Positions 1 to 12,630 are shown, counted from the stretch's first letter. The stretch is DNA of 64,000 nucleotides from Gloeophyllum trabeum ATCC 11539 (GCF_000344685.1 NW_006920423.1:56502-120501); one strand, 5' to 3'. Numbers and translations: made by a program. Notes: generated from the sequence alone by a model not told the origin.

Positions 1-3000
1 TGTATCCCTAGCGCCTCCCTGTGCCTACTGCAGTTATGTCTGTACGCTCTTACATTAGACTACCCATACGCTATATGTACTTCATTGAGAAATGTGTCGG
101 TATAGCTATAGCAGGCCTGTGGCTGCCCGACCGGTAACTAAAAGCTTCGGCCAATTTCTAGTGGCCTTTTTTTTGTCGCGCCTGCACGATGTCCTCTCTG
201 ACACTCCACAGGGCCCCTCCATAGAGACCGTGGACAGCGATAGAGATGTGTCGGATGATGCGGTTATGGATGACACGCCGCTGGAATGGGATAAGTGGTA
301 GCATACCGAAATGATCTATTTGACGGTTGATTTCCCGGTAAAATATACCTAATTCATGCGTTAATTGACGCCAAATAGCTCTTTAGCCCGCTCTGGTTAA
401 TTAACCGTGAATTACGCAGGGTAAATTAGCCCCCCCAGACCGCGACTGTTAATTTACTCGGTGAAGTAAGGCTCCGACCTATTACCCCTTACACTACTGC
501 GAGTACAGAGCTCGCAGCAGGAAGGCCGCATCCACCTTCACAGGGGCGATTCTTCAGACAGGGCCGCGTCACACACGCAAAGCAGGCGGTCCTGCTGTCC
601 TCCAGCGGGACGCGATCCATACAGGCGTATAAGCTCAGGCAGGGAGAGGGACTGGCACACCAGACTCGCTGCTCCGCTCATGCATGCCGCGAACCTCCAC
701 AAAGTGAGACGTCGACAACAGCGCGGGCACGGGAGGATTCACACGCTCTTCCGTCTTGAGGTGCGGGTGTGTCAGCGCGTGGTGAAGCACCGCCCTATCC
801 ACGGTTCCGGTGATGTGATCAGCGCGCAGGTGAGGCTTTCGGGCTGGAGCGCGTGGGCCTCGCGGTCATGCGCGGTCGCACAGGGAGCCCCTCTCGGGAG
901 GCACAGGTGGAAGCAGGAAGGGGACGCACGCGGAGAGAAAACAGAAGCGCGAGGAAGGCGAACTTGCACGGACGTGGGGGCGCGAGCACGACATCCAAAT
1001 GATAGCGCGAAGCTGGTACCGCGGCCCGACTTGAACCTCCCCCGCGCTGTATCATCGGTGCGGGCGTGCCAGCGTGAACCGTTGCGCAAGAGGACCGGGG
1101 GTTTCCACAGCTACCTGCTCGTGCGCGCGCCAAACGCGGCGAGGTACAGCTGGTGTACCTTGTTCTCCATATGTGTGAGCCGGAATAGTCCCTCGAGGAC
1201 TCGGGCCTTGATCCTCCTCCGCTCTGAGGGGCGACTGGCCGATCGCGTAGGGCCTGTTCGAAGATGTAGGACGCCTCAGAACATGCGCACGGGAACGACA
1301 GCGAGCGAACAGCGCTCACGCAGTCTCTGAGATCAACCTCCCAAGCAGAGCGTGCCCATAAGTTCCACATCCGCCAGTGACGGGGCCCGCCAGTGTTCAC
1401 GTTCAACGTCCATGTTCAGAATCCGCCCGCGAGACTCGACTCACCTCCAAGTTGCCCACGCACGCGAGTCGACTCGGACTCGGACTGACATTCACACCAC
1501 GCTGCGCTGCTATCTCGATCGCCCCCCGCATTCATGCTCGCATGTAATCCATGTCCGTATATATGTACTCCATGTCCATGTCAGCAATGCACTGCAGCAT
1601 CGCCCCTCAAACCACCCCCGGCTCGCCAGCTCGCTCAAAACGCGCTCATGGCTCTCCAGCGCGCGCTGCCCGTCGTGGACGTGTTGCTCGTACGAGGTGC
1701 GTGTACATGTGTGCCCTGTTTTCGCCTCTTCACGGGACCGAGTGGCGTGCAGGTGTTCTATGAGCTGGATATGCGCAAGTCGGATGGGGAGGTGCCGAGG
1801 TGCGCCTCGTCCATCCACGGCAGGCACGCGCTCCTTGGCGAGCTGCTGCGCCGGAGATCTGGAGGTAGAAGATAGACGAGGGGGGAGGCGGAGAGGGTCT
1901 GCGTGGGGCGGGGAGGAGGCCGTTCGGCGAAGGCGCGGGTTCGTGTTGGTATTCGGGGGGAGTCGCAGGGTTGATACTGCGCCTCGTCGACTCCGGGTCC
2001 AGCTTGTCCTCAACCACTGCGCGTTATCCTGAATAAGCCCTTGCACGCCGTCATGGTCTTGCTGCTAACCCCTGTTGGCCCCCCCATCGACCCTCTCGCG
2101 TTGACGACGATCCTGGGGCGGCGATTCTCCCTGGTAACCCATACCATCGCCCCTCCTCTCATCTTGGAATGCCCGGCTCGACCTATGCGCACGAAACCCT
2201 GCCTTGCGAGGTTGCTGTCGTGGTTTCCGTACTTGCGCACAGTGTACTCTGGTGTTCTGTATCCCGCCCGGTGCACACACTCGCCTGCCCCCACGCCCGC
2301 CATGTTTCCTGCTGCGTGACCGCACCGCACTCGTATCTCTATTCTCTATTCCCTGTCTTGCCCTTCGCGTCCTGCCTTGCCTTGCCCTCTGTACAACAAT
2401 TGCTGGATGACATACTTGTTCACACCTTGTACCCTTATGCATATGCATCAACTGTGTTCATCCTCGGGACAGGCTCGCCGTATGCCTTCTGCGGAGGGTC
2501 GTCGCCATGTCGCGTGTAGCAGATGTAGGAGTCCCCTGCGTAGCGTGGTACGTGCGCAAGTCACTCACTTCCTTTACCCTGTTGTCCACTTTCTACCATT
2601 TCTCATCAGTGCATCTTTCAGTCTCTCATGGGTGGACGAACCTTGCGAGACGAGAATCACAATCCGATAATCGGGGTCCGTGAGGAATCGCTCTTGCATG
2701 GCCGGCGAGAGGCTTGCGTAACCCAAGCGTCGTAGGGGCTGAAGTGGACAGGTGCTTCAACAGGCCGCTCGCATATGATGGCCATGCCGTCCCCGGAGTA
2801 TGAGCGGAAGTAACTTGTACCCGTTAAATGAAACGCGGGAGCTCTCCGCGCTCAGTGACAGGTGCGGGAGGTACTGTAACCTTTATTTTCAGTAAAATTC
2901 TCTCCAGTCTACACCGTCCAGGAAGGCTTCCACAGGAAGACAGTGGGGAACGTCAAGCGCGACGACTAAGATCCCAGAGGCTAGCACGTTATTGCGAACG

Positions 3001-5830
3001 ACCAGTCACCTTCCAGGCGAATGTGGAATATTTACCGGTGCGCTAGGATCGATTAGACGCCATTCTGGTGAACCGACAACAGCAACGGGGCCCTCTTCGA
3101 AGCCTAAGCCATTTCAGCAAAATGACCAATCCTCACATTGCATATGGTATGGCTTCCATTCATGCCCGTACATCAGGTGCCTGGAGTATCTACTGGCGCG
3201 ATGCGCACAGGCAGACGCGTCAGGGGATACTTCAAGAGTGCTGGTACAGCGGGCCCAAGTCAATCTTGAGCAAGTTGCTCTCAGACAGCCGACTTCATGC
3301 AACGCCCCCCCCCCCCCCCCCCCAGTTGAGACGCGATGTTCGCAAGCCGTTCCGCGCTTCCCGTAAGGCTTGGAGTAGGGTGGACATGGTGGCAATGCGA
3401 TGCGCATCTCCGCCGCGGCGCGACGCGTCTGAGTCACACTCCTCTTCGAAATTAGGTTCTCCTTCAAGCCCTTTATTTTATTTCTGGCCTTTCGCTAAGC
3501 GACCTGGTTATGTGCAGGATAACTACATGGACTCTGTAGTCCATCACCGACGCTTGTCACCAGCGCTGTAGTCATCGGCGACGTTCCTGTCTCGGGCTCT
3601 GGCTTTCTGAATCCTAGTCAACCCTGACGCTCTCCCCCGCATTCTGGCCTCGGACGGAGGCAACGAGTAACTGGATATTCTAATAACGCGACGACAACCG
3701 AATGCCGAGGAACACCACTTGACGTCCCAATGTTGTTGAGCTGTTCTTGGTCCGAATGTTGCTCTCGGAGAAGGATGGCGCACCCCACGAGCTACGGGGC
3801 GTCATTCCAGGAGCTGGTTTGCTGCGGGACCTGTCAGTAGCGGCGGCAGAGAAGGCGGGGATCGTTCGTATATACAGGCTCGCATCCCATTGTTTTCCGA
3901 TACCTTCATACTAGTACTTGTATTGTATTGCAGGCGACAGGGCGCCTGGACTCTCTACGTACCGTCCCGCGCCCGACGCACGCGCACAATGTCGGCTCGA
4001 GGGCACAGCGCGAGCGTCATGCCGCCCCCCTCTCCCTGTTTCGCACGGTCGTAAGTCCGGAGGACCCGGAAGACCATCAAGCGCATGACAACCATCCTGG
4101 GTGTCCCGTCAAGTAAGGCTTGCCAGCGTCGGGCGTGGGCCGCGACTCGGGACCTGAGTGCGTGTCGGTTTGCGGTTCTCTGGGGGGCGCGACGACGGCT
4201 TGGGACCAGGAGAGGCGATATCGTCCCTCCCTGCTTCCCAATGTGTTTGTCGTATCATGGCGGACGTGCAGCCGAGCGACCTGGGTCTCGCGTGGTCTTC
4301 TCTCCCGTGTCAGCCCCACGAGTCGAGTCGTCGTTCGCGGACTCTGTCTCTGTGCTTGGCGCGCTGGGCCGCCGATATTGGGGCTATGCGATGCTGTTGC
4401 TCGCTCTTTTCCCGGTATGTGCGTGATCGCCCTCCCCGTCAAGGGAGTATGTGCTCCGTGGGTTTCACGGGACAGGAAAGCTGCGAGGTGTGTCGTGGTG
4501 CCTTCGGACCGGAACTCGTCGTATGTATGAGCTAGTACGGATCAAGCTTGGCGGGGCACCTTGGTTAGTGTGCTCCTGCACAATCGTCCATCGCTAGCAG
4601 CCATTCACCCGTCCTCCGCCTCGTTGTCTTCGTGATCATCAATATCACTTACTTGGACGCGTCGATTGCTCGGCCGTTGTTCTTTCTCGCTACCAGCCCC
4701 TCGCTAACTTCTGGATTCAAAGCCTGTTGGAGTCGTGCAGTACGGCGTTTGTAGGCATCCCGAAGGACATCCTAGCCCGCCGCACGCCGGGTCACGCGCG
4801 CGCTTTTCGTCCTGGTTGTGGCCATCACAATGATGCGCAGCCGTCTTCACCTGTTGTCTTCGTAGTCATCAGCGCGGAGCAACCAGGTGCATGTACGGCT
4901 TGTCAAGGCCCCGGCGGCTCGGGGTCTCCGCCTGTGCGTCCTGCTGCTGACTGACGTATCTCGTAGGTAGTACACGGAGGACGCGATCGTGTAGCCTTCC
5001 TGGGATCTGCGATCGGTGCGTGCAGTCGATGCGTTTTGTCCGGAGCGCGCGGATCCCTTGCACCCGTCCGAGGCACCTCACTGCCGTTCTGTCGTGCGTG
5101 TAGAGTGTTTCGTGATTACCGACGCAACCCTCAAACGGACTATGTGTGTGTATGCGCGTAGGGCCTTGCGATTGAATTGGATTACTTGCAGTGCGAAGGG
5201 AGAAGTGCGAGATGCGAAGACCCGGACGGGAAGGTGCGCCCGCAGGATCACAGTACCCACGAACGCGGGATGGCACGCACCCGCGCGCGGTGTGGCTCCC
5301 CGTTACTGGCCCGATAGCACCAACGCTGCTCCGAGGATGCCTGGCCGCGCAAAGGTGCCTTCTTGCCTAAGGCAGAGACGTTCGAGCGAAATTAGAGTTG
5401 TGGTAGTCCTCAGGACTCGTCTAGAATACGTTGAAGGCGAACGGAGGATATCGATCAAAGAGCGATGCAGCAGGAATGACGACGCATCCCAAGGACGACT
5501 GGGATAGGATGAAGGCTCCACGATCAGAAAAAGGGCGAGACTAGCGTATGTCGATGGAACGAGAAAGAGGTGCGGGATCGATCAGGACGCGAGGCGGGTT
5601 GTTTGTGGCGGAAGTGGCGACACAACCCAATCACGTCCAAACTAAGACAAACATGTTGATGTTGAGCCACTCGCGGCTTCACCACCTTGGCGTTCAGCAA
5701 GCCATCTGTCCTCAAACGTCCAGCAACTCCTCGAATTCACTTCTAGACTTATCCCCAATATCAAGTATGTCCCACTCTACGTGCATGCCACCTTTGGTCG
5801 ACTAATCGTTGTTCCCCCCTCCCTAGTACT
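1..5830. other. Gene-poor stretch, no recognised gene
   Basis: I recognise no gene in the first 5.8 kb. Open frames exist on both strands (the longest is about 216 codons at 680-1330), but they overlap each other, use Arg/Ser/Pro/Cys-rich composition expected of GC-rich noncoding DNA, and lack domain motifs. The frame ending at 301 (+) finishes with an acidic tail (residues VMDDTPLEWDKW then stop) and could be the 3' end of a gene entering from the left. That is a guess. Positions 300-480 are AT-richer and carry short self-complementary words such as GGTTAATTAACC near 397. The rest may be decayed intergenic or transposon DNA. Confidence 0.4.
3305..3323. repeat. Poly-C homopolymer of 19 bases
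   Basis: An uninterrupted run of 19 C follows AACG and precedes AGTTGAG. It is the longest homopolymer I noticed in the window. It lies in gene-poor DNA and is a likely place for length errors in the assembly. Confidence 0.95.
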
Positions 5831-7398
5831 ATGAAGATGAGTGGCTCAAAGACCACCTCTCGCGCTTTGACTAGGAAGGGTAGAGCTGCAGAAAGTAGCT
5901 CGTCAGTGAGACGTCGGGGTGCCCGAGTCTTCGGTGAGTTTCCAACCGAAAAGCTTATTAGCCGTGCGTTGGCTGAGTAGACGACGCAGGTGGATCTGTG
6001 GCCGCGATATCAAAATTGTCCAAGGAACTATTGCTCAGTGTGTTCAAGTACTACTGCTTGGATACATTACCAGCATCCCAGCCACCAGCTTTCGTGCTTT
6101 CTGCAGTGAGTGCCCAGTGGCGATCCCTTGTGGTTGGGACGTCCGAGCTATGGGAGGAGATCAACGTAAACTGCTCCACTCGGGAAAAGCTGTTAATCTT
6201 GCAGCTCGATCGGTCCAGGCAGCGTTTCCTTACCATCAGGGTTTATCTGCAACCGCAGTCTGTATACACCGGGAAATGCATCTCCTTGCAGGCCATCCAC
6301 AGCTGTCTCAAGACGATCGCAGCTGAGGCCCACCGCTGGCGGGAATTTGACCTCTGCTATCACAGCTTCTCTAAATTACATTCCTGTCTGAATCCCCAAC
6401 TTGTCTTGCGGCCTTTGCACGTCATCAAAGCACCCAAACTCCGTCGGCTCCGAATCGAGGCGGTTGGGCGGGACGACTTTCGTGACGCCTTGAGGATAGA
6501 TGCCCCCGTATGCCATGATGTTACCCTCCATGGGTCGTTCGGAGTTTTCTTCCACTATGAAATGCCAATCCCCTGGGGAATCACCACACTCTCGCTTGAA
6601 TACTTCCCTTCATACGCCCCTCTCGAGTTCCGGCTATTTCAGGCCCTTGAGGCTTTGCCACGCCTGACAACCCTCACAATCAAACGGGACATTGTTTGGG
6701 CTAAACGATTGCCTTCGCAGCGCCCCATCGTGCTGCCGGACTTGAAGGAATATATTCTGGTTGATATGCCAGAGTTGTTTGACTCGTGGTACGTTGGTGG
6801 ACTCGAGCCTCTTTTCAGAGATTTGGAACTGCCGAATTTGGAGTCACTTACATTCCGCGAACCCTCCTTGTCCCTTCTGCGAGCATTTGTTGAGGCCATA
6901 TATCCCTCATGCCACCTCTTCAAATCCTGCAGTTGCCGTGGTGCTGGGTGCCTTGCGATGCCGTCGCTTCTATCACGCCTGGAAGGAAAACCGGTTAGAT
7001 ACCCCCAGCTGTCGGCATTTCATTTGGAAGGCAACTTCCCTTATCCTCGTGACGACCGCATTCGAGGCCATTTCTTTGCGGCATTGTCCCCCGTGGCCGA
7101 CATTTACGTCGATGCTTCCTGCGTACTGAACTTTGTACGGGCACTCGTTGCGACACTCGAGTTTCGCATCGTCTGGTGGGCTTTTCGCAGCCACCGCCTC
7201 ATAATCCCCCAATGGTCTCCGGATATCGACAATGACGAGCTCATATCGTGGCTTTCCTCTTCGGTCACCCAACGCCGGTTTCAGGGCTTGCGCACTCGGA
7301 GAGCGGAATTCGAGCGCTACTGTTCACCTGAGATACAAATGGAGTTGCGGGAGCTTATAAGGATTAACTTCGAAGAACCCGATTGCTCAGTTGGATAG
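5831..7398 (+). CDS. F-box-like protein
   Basis: This is a predicted F-box-like protein of about 503 residues. Proteins of this kind usually act as substrate adaptors of SCF ubiquitin ligases. Two exons fit: 5831-5933 and 5990-7398, joined across a 56-nt GTGAGT...CAG intron that keeps frame and places an ATG in front of the domain. The F-box lies at about residues 39-90, with LSKELLLSVFKYY, then VLSAVSAQWRSLV and SELWEEINVN. The basic, Ser-rich N-terminus (residues 1-35) is probably disordered. The rest is Leu-rich with widely spaced repeat-like strands, as in the many F-box/LRR genes expanded in Agaricomycetes. The substrate is unknown. The ORF alone has no ATG, so the upstream exon decides the start. 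Confidence 0.82.
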
Positions 7399-8079
7399 TC
7401 TGGTGGAAGCAGGACACTTAGCAAGCGGCAAGGTGTTTGGTGGCAGGGCGGGCGATTCGGATACATTGAATCGTGATATATGTATTACAATATCTCTCAC
7501 AAAGGAATGCACCAGTCTGTTAGGGCCAGCACAACAGGAACTGATGCAAAGAAAGCGTGGTGTCGAGACATAGCATGTCCGGTCACGATCATGTTTCTTG
7601 ACACTGAGCTGCCACTCTCGTTGCGCAAAATCGCTGCTCGCTCGTGCAATTATCAGCTGTTCTCTCTCTGCGGAGGACTCTCACAAGGACCTTTGAATGC
7701 AGAGGGTGCTATTTATCCCAATCATCCGTAGTATGCATCACGATGGCGACGCCAAGGTCAGGGTCTAAACGAAAGGAATCAAGTTACTTTCTACCACTCT
7801 GAGGTCAATATGTCGACTCACGGAATGCACGCTTTCCGCCCTTCCTAGTCTCGCATATACAAGTGGCAAGGGTGTTTTCACCAGAAGACGTATCAGTGTG
7901 TCAAGTACGGTAATGAGCTAGCACAATGCAGAAGAATGAACAATCTGGAGGACAAGAATTCGTGCATGGTCGGACATAAGTATGCGAGGATACGAGACGA
8001 TGGGTTGCGTACACTGGAATGGAGAGAGAGAGAATATTGCTGAGAATTATTAATTTGAAGAGAAGAATTGAAACCGTGA
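7399..8079. other. Intergenic region
   Basis: No gene was seen between the F-box gene and the convergent zinc-finger relic. The last 100 bp (about 7990-8079) is the 3' flank of that relic and is similar to 15525-15605, so the duplicated unit included downstream DNA. Confidence 0.5.
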
Positions 8080-9003
8080 TTACGAGTCATCAGGAGCAGG
8101 CACGTAGTTCAAACCCCAGGGTGCGTCCGGAGCCTGAGCACATGGGTACAAGGATCCATCAGCACTAAAAGCAATGCGAGAGCGCTGGCGTTCATGGAGA
8201 TCATGGAATATTCCATCACGGGATCCTCCAGAAGTCGTGTCACGGACGTCGTCGAGGTAAGAGTGATGTGCATAGTATGACAGTGCGGCGCACACTTGGG
8301 TAGATACCGGTCCCCAAGCATCTGGAAGGCATGGCCGAGGACTGTAATGAGCAGAGGATTGGCAATCGCTGCCTTGGCCTGCAAAGGCTTCAGGAACAGT
8401 ATGAGAGTAGGTCCCAGAGCTCATTATTCTTGCATTCTGCCTGAGCAAATCAGAATCATAGGAGATGTGCCACCAACCAGGGGTTTGCAATGATGGACGA
8501 GGGCTTGCTTCCATAGGAGAACCGCTGACGATGGAGAGGTACGATAGACGATCATATCCAGCAAAGGACACACCAGGGCTGCTTTCTCCTGGAAGCGATC
8601 CAGAGTCACTGGACGAGTTATACTCCAGGTCAGAAAAGAGACTGTAATCTGACACTGTTATTTCGATGTTCCGCGCCGGCGAGTCGGGACCATGGAAGAG
8701 GCCCCATTCATCAGGGCTGTCAAGCGCAGGCATTGGATCCAGGAGGCCGTCGAATCTTACGGATTACGGTTCGTCAGGAAGATACAAGCCAGAATCACGT
8801 CCTGATTGATTCTCAGGAATATGCGGCGGGCGCATCATGGGTGATTGATGCCCACTAGGAAAACTAGCTGGGCTCACGACCGGCATCCATATGAGGGCAG
8901 GAGTATCAGCAGAAGAAACATGCGCAGCGGGAACCTGCGCCTCAGGGGGCGGAGGAGAATCAGACTCGGAGAGGACGGGTGTGAGGTGACTTAAGCCACT
9001 CAC
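8080..9003 (-). pseudogene. Truncated copy of the array zinc-finger gene
   Basis: This is a paralogue of the C-terminal part of the gene at 9727-12520. Both carry the order TPA(L/V)(I/V)W, then GLYLPD(E/D), then SxRFxxLL, then PALxx, followed by Ser/Tyr/Pro-rich low-complexity sequence. The copy opens without an ATG at its upstream end, and no match to the zinc-finger exons lies in 9004-9726. An in-frame TAA at 8764-8766 sits where the paralogue reads L-P (GLYLPDEP, stop, SVRF), and the frame continues unchanged afterwards for about 220 codons to 8080. Loss of the N-terminal domain plus the stop argues for a pseudogene. An unseen intron over the TAA is a weaker alternative. Confidence 0.7.
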
Positions 9004-9726
9004 GCAGTCGACTGGATTTCGTTACAGTATTGCTGCTTTACGGAGGATACGGAACTTGACTCTTCCAGACGTCGTGAAGAATGCTCCTGGTTAGGCACCC
9101 ATCACATCTCGCGCCTCTAGTGATTTTAGACTCCTTCCTCGAAGCGAAGGCCTCGGGCTGGGGATTTCCATGTTCGGCGCGCGACATGAGCTATCCCTTC
9201 ACGGACGAGTTGCATTGGATCGGTAACACCGGCAGCCAACCGGCGGCCTGCCTAGTACTTCCTGTTCTGTAAATCTGGTAGTGTTCATTTCCAGAAACCG
9301 GTACCCTTGGCCGCTTATTTACCAGCGCAGGCAAACAGTCGTGATCAGTCATTGACTACTTCAGTTGATTTCCGTCCCCCACTTTCTACCACAGCTGCCG
9401 TAGCTGCCAGCGTTATTGCTAGGTACCTCGGTTCAGATGGGCAAGGATGAGCGGAGCCGTGGGCACCCATTCGATCATCAATATGTATTCATGCGCATTA
9501 GGGGGTGTATAAGTGTTGAATACAATCATGAGTATGAGCAGCAGATAAAAGACAGTGATGACGCAGAATACATACATGATGGGATAACATGTAAGGAATA
9601 TAACACAACAAGCAGCATACGTGTAACATAGCGAGAGATACTGAAGAGATGGAGGACGAGCACCAGGAAAAACTTAAGACGTAACTAGTTGACTACTGGT
9701 CACCACAATCATAGGAGACGAGCAAC
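9004..9726. other. Spacer between tandem paralogues
   Basis: No coding feature was recognised. In particular, the zinc-finger exon expected upstream of the truncated copy is absent. The sequence around 9480-9640 is AT-rich. Confidence 0.45.
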
Positions 9727-12520
9727 TCAGTACAATCTCCAGGCCGCGTCTGGAGTACTACCCGGGAATGAGGACCGATCAGAATCGGAATGAACGGTAG
9801 CAGGGGACATCAGATCTCCCTGTTGGCCAGCTGCCTCATCTTCAAAGTAAAACTGACAGGTGTATCGGCCGTAAGATGGTCTAGCGCTCCGTTGCGCAGG
9901 ACCCGCTCCACCGGCATCAGGGAGGTAAGGCTGCAGTCTGTATTGAACAGGGGATGAGGAGGTGCTGATTTCGCTCTGATATTCTTCAGGAGCATTGTGA
10001 AGGTAGTGTTGGACACTGTATGACGGATCAAGGAAGAGGCTGGGGTCCGGCCGCATCATCCCAGTATTCCGCGCTAGCGCGTCAGGGTCATAGAAGGCAC
10101 CCCAGGGATCGAGGTTCTCCAAGGATAGAACCGTACCTGGCTCGACAGGAGACCCACCTTGGGCATCCGGACGGTAAGAGCGGGGTCCATACTGAACAGA
10201 GAATGGGGTATCCTCCTCAGATAGATCATAAAGGTGACTTTGGAAGCTGCCCTGCAGGCCGGACAAGATACTGCGGTCCGGCCCCGTAATTGTGGCATCC
10301 TGCCCCAGTGAGTCACAACTATGGAGGTGACCCCTGGTGTTGTCATTCTCGAGTGCAGGCAACGAACCCAAGAGGTTATTGAACCTCGCCGATGGCAAGT
10401 CATCAGGCAGATACAGCCCACAATCGTTTTCCAGGTGGTCCTGAGTATCCCCAGGGGATATCACTGGTGTCTGTGGGTCGCTTGGGAGACTTCTTCTATC
10501 CATGGACGGTGTCCATACGACAGCGGGAGTGCCTCAGNNNNNNNNNNNNNNNNNNNNNNNNNNNNNNNNNNNNNNNNNNNNNNNNNNNNNNNNNNNNNNN
10601 NNNNNNNNNNNNNNNNNNNNNNNNNNNNNNNNNNNNNNNNNNNNNNNNNNNNNNNNNNNNNNNNNNNNNNNNNNNNNNNNNNNNNNNNNNNNNNNNNNNN
10701 NNNNNNNNNNNNNNNNNNNNNNNNNNNNNNNNNNNNNNNNNNNNNNNNNNNNNNNNNNNNNNNNNNNNNNNNNNNNNNNNNNNNNNNNNNNNNNNNNNNN
10801 NNNNNNNNNNNNNNNNNNNNNNNNNNNNNNNNNNNNNNNNNNNNNNNNNNNNNNNNNNNNNNNNNNNNNNNNNNNNNNNNNNNNNNNNNNNNNNNNNNNN
10901 NNNNNNNNNNNNNNNNNNNNNNNNNNNNNNNNNNNNNNNNNNNNNNNNNNNNNNNNNNNNNNNNNNNNNNNNNNNNNNNNNNNNNNNNNNNNNNNNNNNN
11001 NNNNNNNNNNNNNNNNNNNNNNNNNNNNNNNNNNNNNNNNNNNNNNNNNNNNNNNNNNNNNNNNNNNNNNNNNNNNNNNNNNNNNNNNNNNNNNNNNNNN
11101 NNNNNNNNNNNNNNNNNNNNNNNNNNNNNNNNNNNNNNNNNNNNNNNNNNNNNNNNNNNNNNNNNNNNNNNNNNNNNNNNNNNNNNNNNNNNNNNNNNNN
11201 NNNNNNNNNNNNNNNNNNNNNNNNNNNNNNNNNNNNNNNNNNNNNNNNNNNNNNNNNNNNNNNNNNNNNNNNNNNNNNNNNNNNNNNNNNNNNNNNNNNN
11301 NNNNNNNNNNNNNNNNNNNNNNNNNNNNNNNNNNNNNNNNNNNNNNNNNNNNNNNNNNNNNNNNNNNNNNNNNNNNNNNNNNNNNNNNNNNNNNNNNNNN
11401 NNNNNNNNNNNNNNNNNNNNNNNNNNNNNNNNNAGGGTCATAGAAGGCACCCCAGGGATCGAGGTTCTCCAAGGATAGAACCGTACCTGGCTCGACAGGA
11501 GACCCACCTTGGGCATCCGGACGGTAAGAGCGGGGTCCATACTGAACAGAGAATGGGGTATCCTCCTCAGATAGATCATAAAGGTGACTTTGGAAGCTGC
11601 CCTGCAGGCCGGACAAGATACTGCGGTCCGGCCCCGTAATTGTGGCATCCTGCCCCAGTGAGTCACAACTATGGAGGTGACCCCTGGTGTTGTCATTCTC
11701 GAGTGCAGGCAACGAACCCAAGAGGTTATTGAACCTCGCCGATGGCAAGTCATCAGGCAGATACAGCCCACAATCGTTTTCCAGGTGGTCCTGAGTATCC
11801 CCAGGGGATATCACTGGTGTCTGTGGGTCGCTTGGGAGACTTCTTCTATCCATGGACGGTGTCCATACGACAGCGGGAGTTGCCTCAGAGAAACCAGGCA
11901 CGATAGAAATCCGGTCCTCTGGCAGCACCTGCGAAGGAGGGCTGGAATGCGCAAGTGTGGCAGGGCTCGGGTGATGGATATTCGAGTAATCCAACTCCCC
12001 GTGCCTGGTCAAGTTGAAGTCGGCAAAGAACGTGCTAGGACAAGCTTCTCGTGTACGACGTAAGCGCGGACGGAACCCCGGCCGGGAGCTGCTCATAGAC
12101 ATCAGTGGGTTCGTGATGTTGATAGTCTGATGCACTGCACTCGACTTACTGAGACTCTTCGTGCACTCTAACATCACCCTTGTATCGAGACCGATATGGA
12201 CATTTGGTACATTGATACTCACTACGCAAAGGTCAGATCAACCAGGAGGAATGATTGGGAGAGGAAACACACAACGGGCACTGGTCGCTGAGATGAGATA
12301 CGAGGTGTACCCGCAATGCTACGGGAGCTCGCGGCTTGCCCCAGGGCTCAAGGGCGCATGGGCCAAGGATGCACTGACGAGTGGCATTCATGAGATCGAT
12401 CTGGTCGCACGTTACTCCCTCGCGCAAGAGAGCCCGGGTAATGTCATGTTCAGGACCGAGTGCTTGTCCCACAGGATGGACCCGCTTCCTAGGACTCTGA
12501 CCAGAAGAAGCCCGTGGCAT
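9727..12520 (-). CDS. C2H2-type zinc-finger protein, disordered C-terminus
   Basis: This is a probable DNA- or RNA-binding zinc-finger protein of unknown role. Three exons fit on the minus strand: 12520-12276, 12221-12150, and 12088 down to the stop at 9727. The introns are 54 and 61 nt with consistent phase. Exon 1 has ALLREG followed by C-x4-C-x16-H-x3-H (first Cys in RQCILGPC, His pair in VHLVSH). Joining exons 1 to 3 creates a classical finger, C-x2-C-x12-H-x3-H (QCTKC, then VHEESH), and then a degenerate finger-like ACPSTFFADFNLTRH. The remainder is Ser/Pro/Asp/Tyr-rich and probably disordered. The third exon is interrupted by an N run flanked by duplicated sequence. If that is an artefact, the coding sequence is 12520-11434 plus 10083-9727, about 442 residues. 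A TATA box lies 104-110 bp upstream of the ATG. Confidence 0.68.
10084..11888. repeat. 454-bp near-identical copies flanking the gap
   Basis: 10084-10537 repeats as 11434-11888, offset 1350 bp. The only difference I see is GAGTGCC against GAGTTGCC at the extreme end of the left contig. The left copy ends exactly at the gap and the right copy begins exactly at it, which is the signature of an unmerged contig overlap rather than a biological tandem duplication. Confidence 0.93.
10538..11433. other. Assembly gap (896 N)
   Basis: A run of 896 undetermined bases lies inside the third exon of the zinc-finger gene. The 454 bases to its left are nearly identical to the 455 bases to its right, with one T inserted near the left contig end. 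This suggests overlapping contig ends that were scaffolded rather than merged. Confidence 0.98.
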
Positions 12521-12623
12521 GATTATGAGAAGACAAGATGTCACCAGGAAAGTAGGAAGAATATACAGAGGAAGGCGGGAGAGAGGGTGTCCCGATGGTG
12601 GGGGACCACGAACGGGTGGTCCA

Positions 12624-12630
12624 ATTTATA
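12624..12630 (-). promoter_or_regulatory. TATA box of the zinc-finger gene
   Basis: TATAAAT on the minus strand lies 104-110 bp before the ATG at 12520. The paralogue at 51570 has TATAAA at nearly the same distance (113 bp), which supports both start codons. Confidence 0.55.

Noticed and set aside
680..1330. 216-codon plus-strand ORF and its antisense partners
   Set aside because: Several overlapping frames of similar length occur on both strands in GC-rich DNA. Composition is Arg/Ser-rich with no domain or splice context.
10084..11888. Genuine tandem duplication of the zinc-finger exon
   Set aside because: The copies abut the gap on both sides and are almost identical, unlike the strongly diverged real duplicates nearby.
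10321..12222. Very long ORFs of 313-562 codons crossing the N run
   Set aside because: They are open only because N codons are not read as stops. Only the minus-strand frame consistent with the merged exon was kept.
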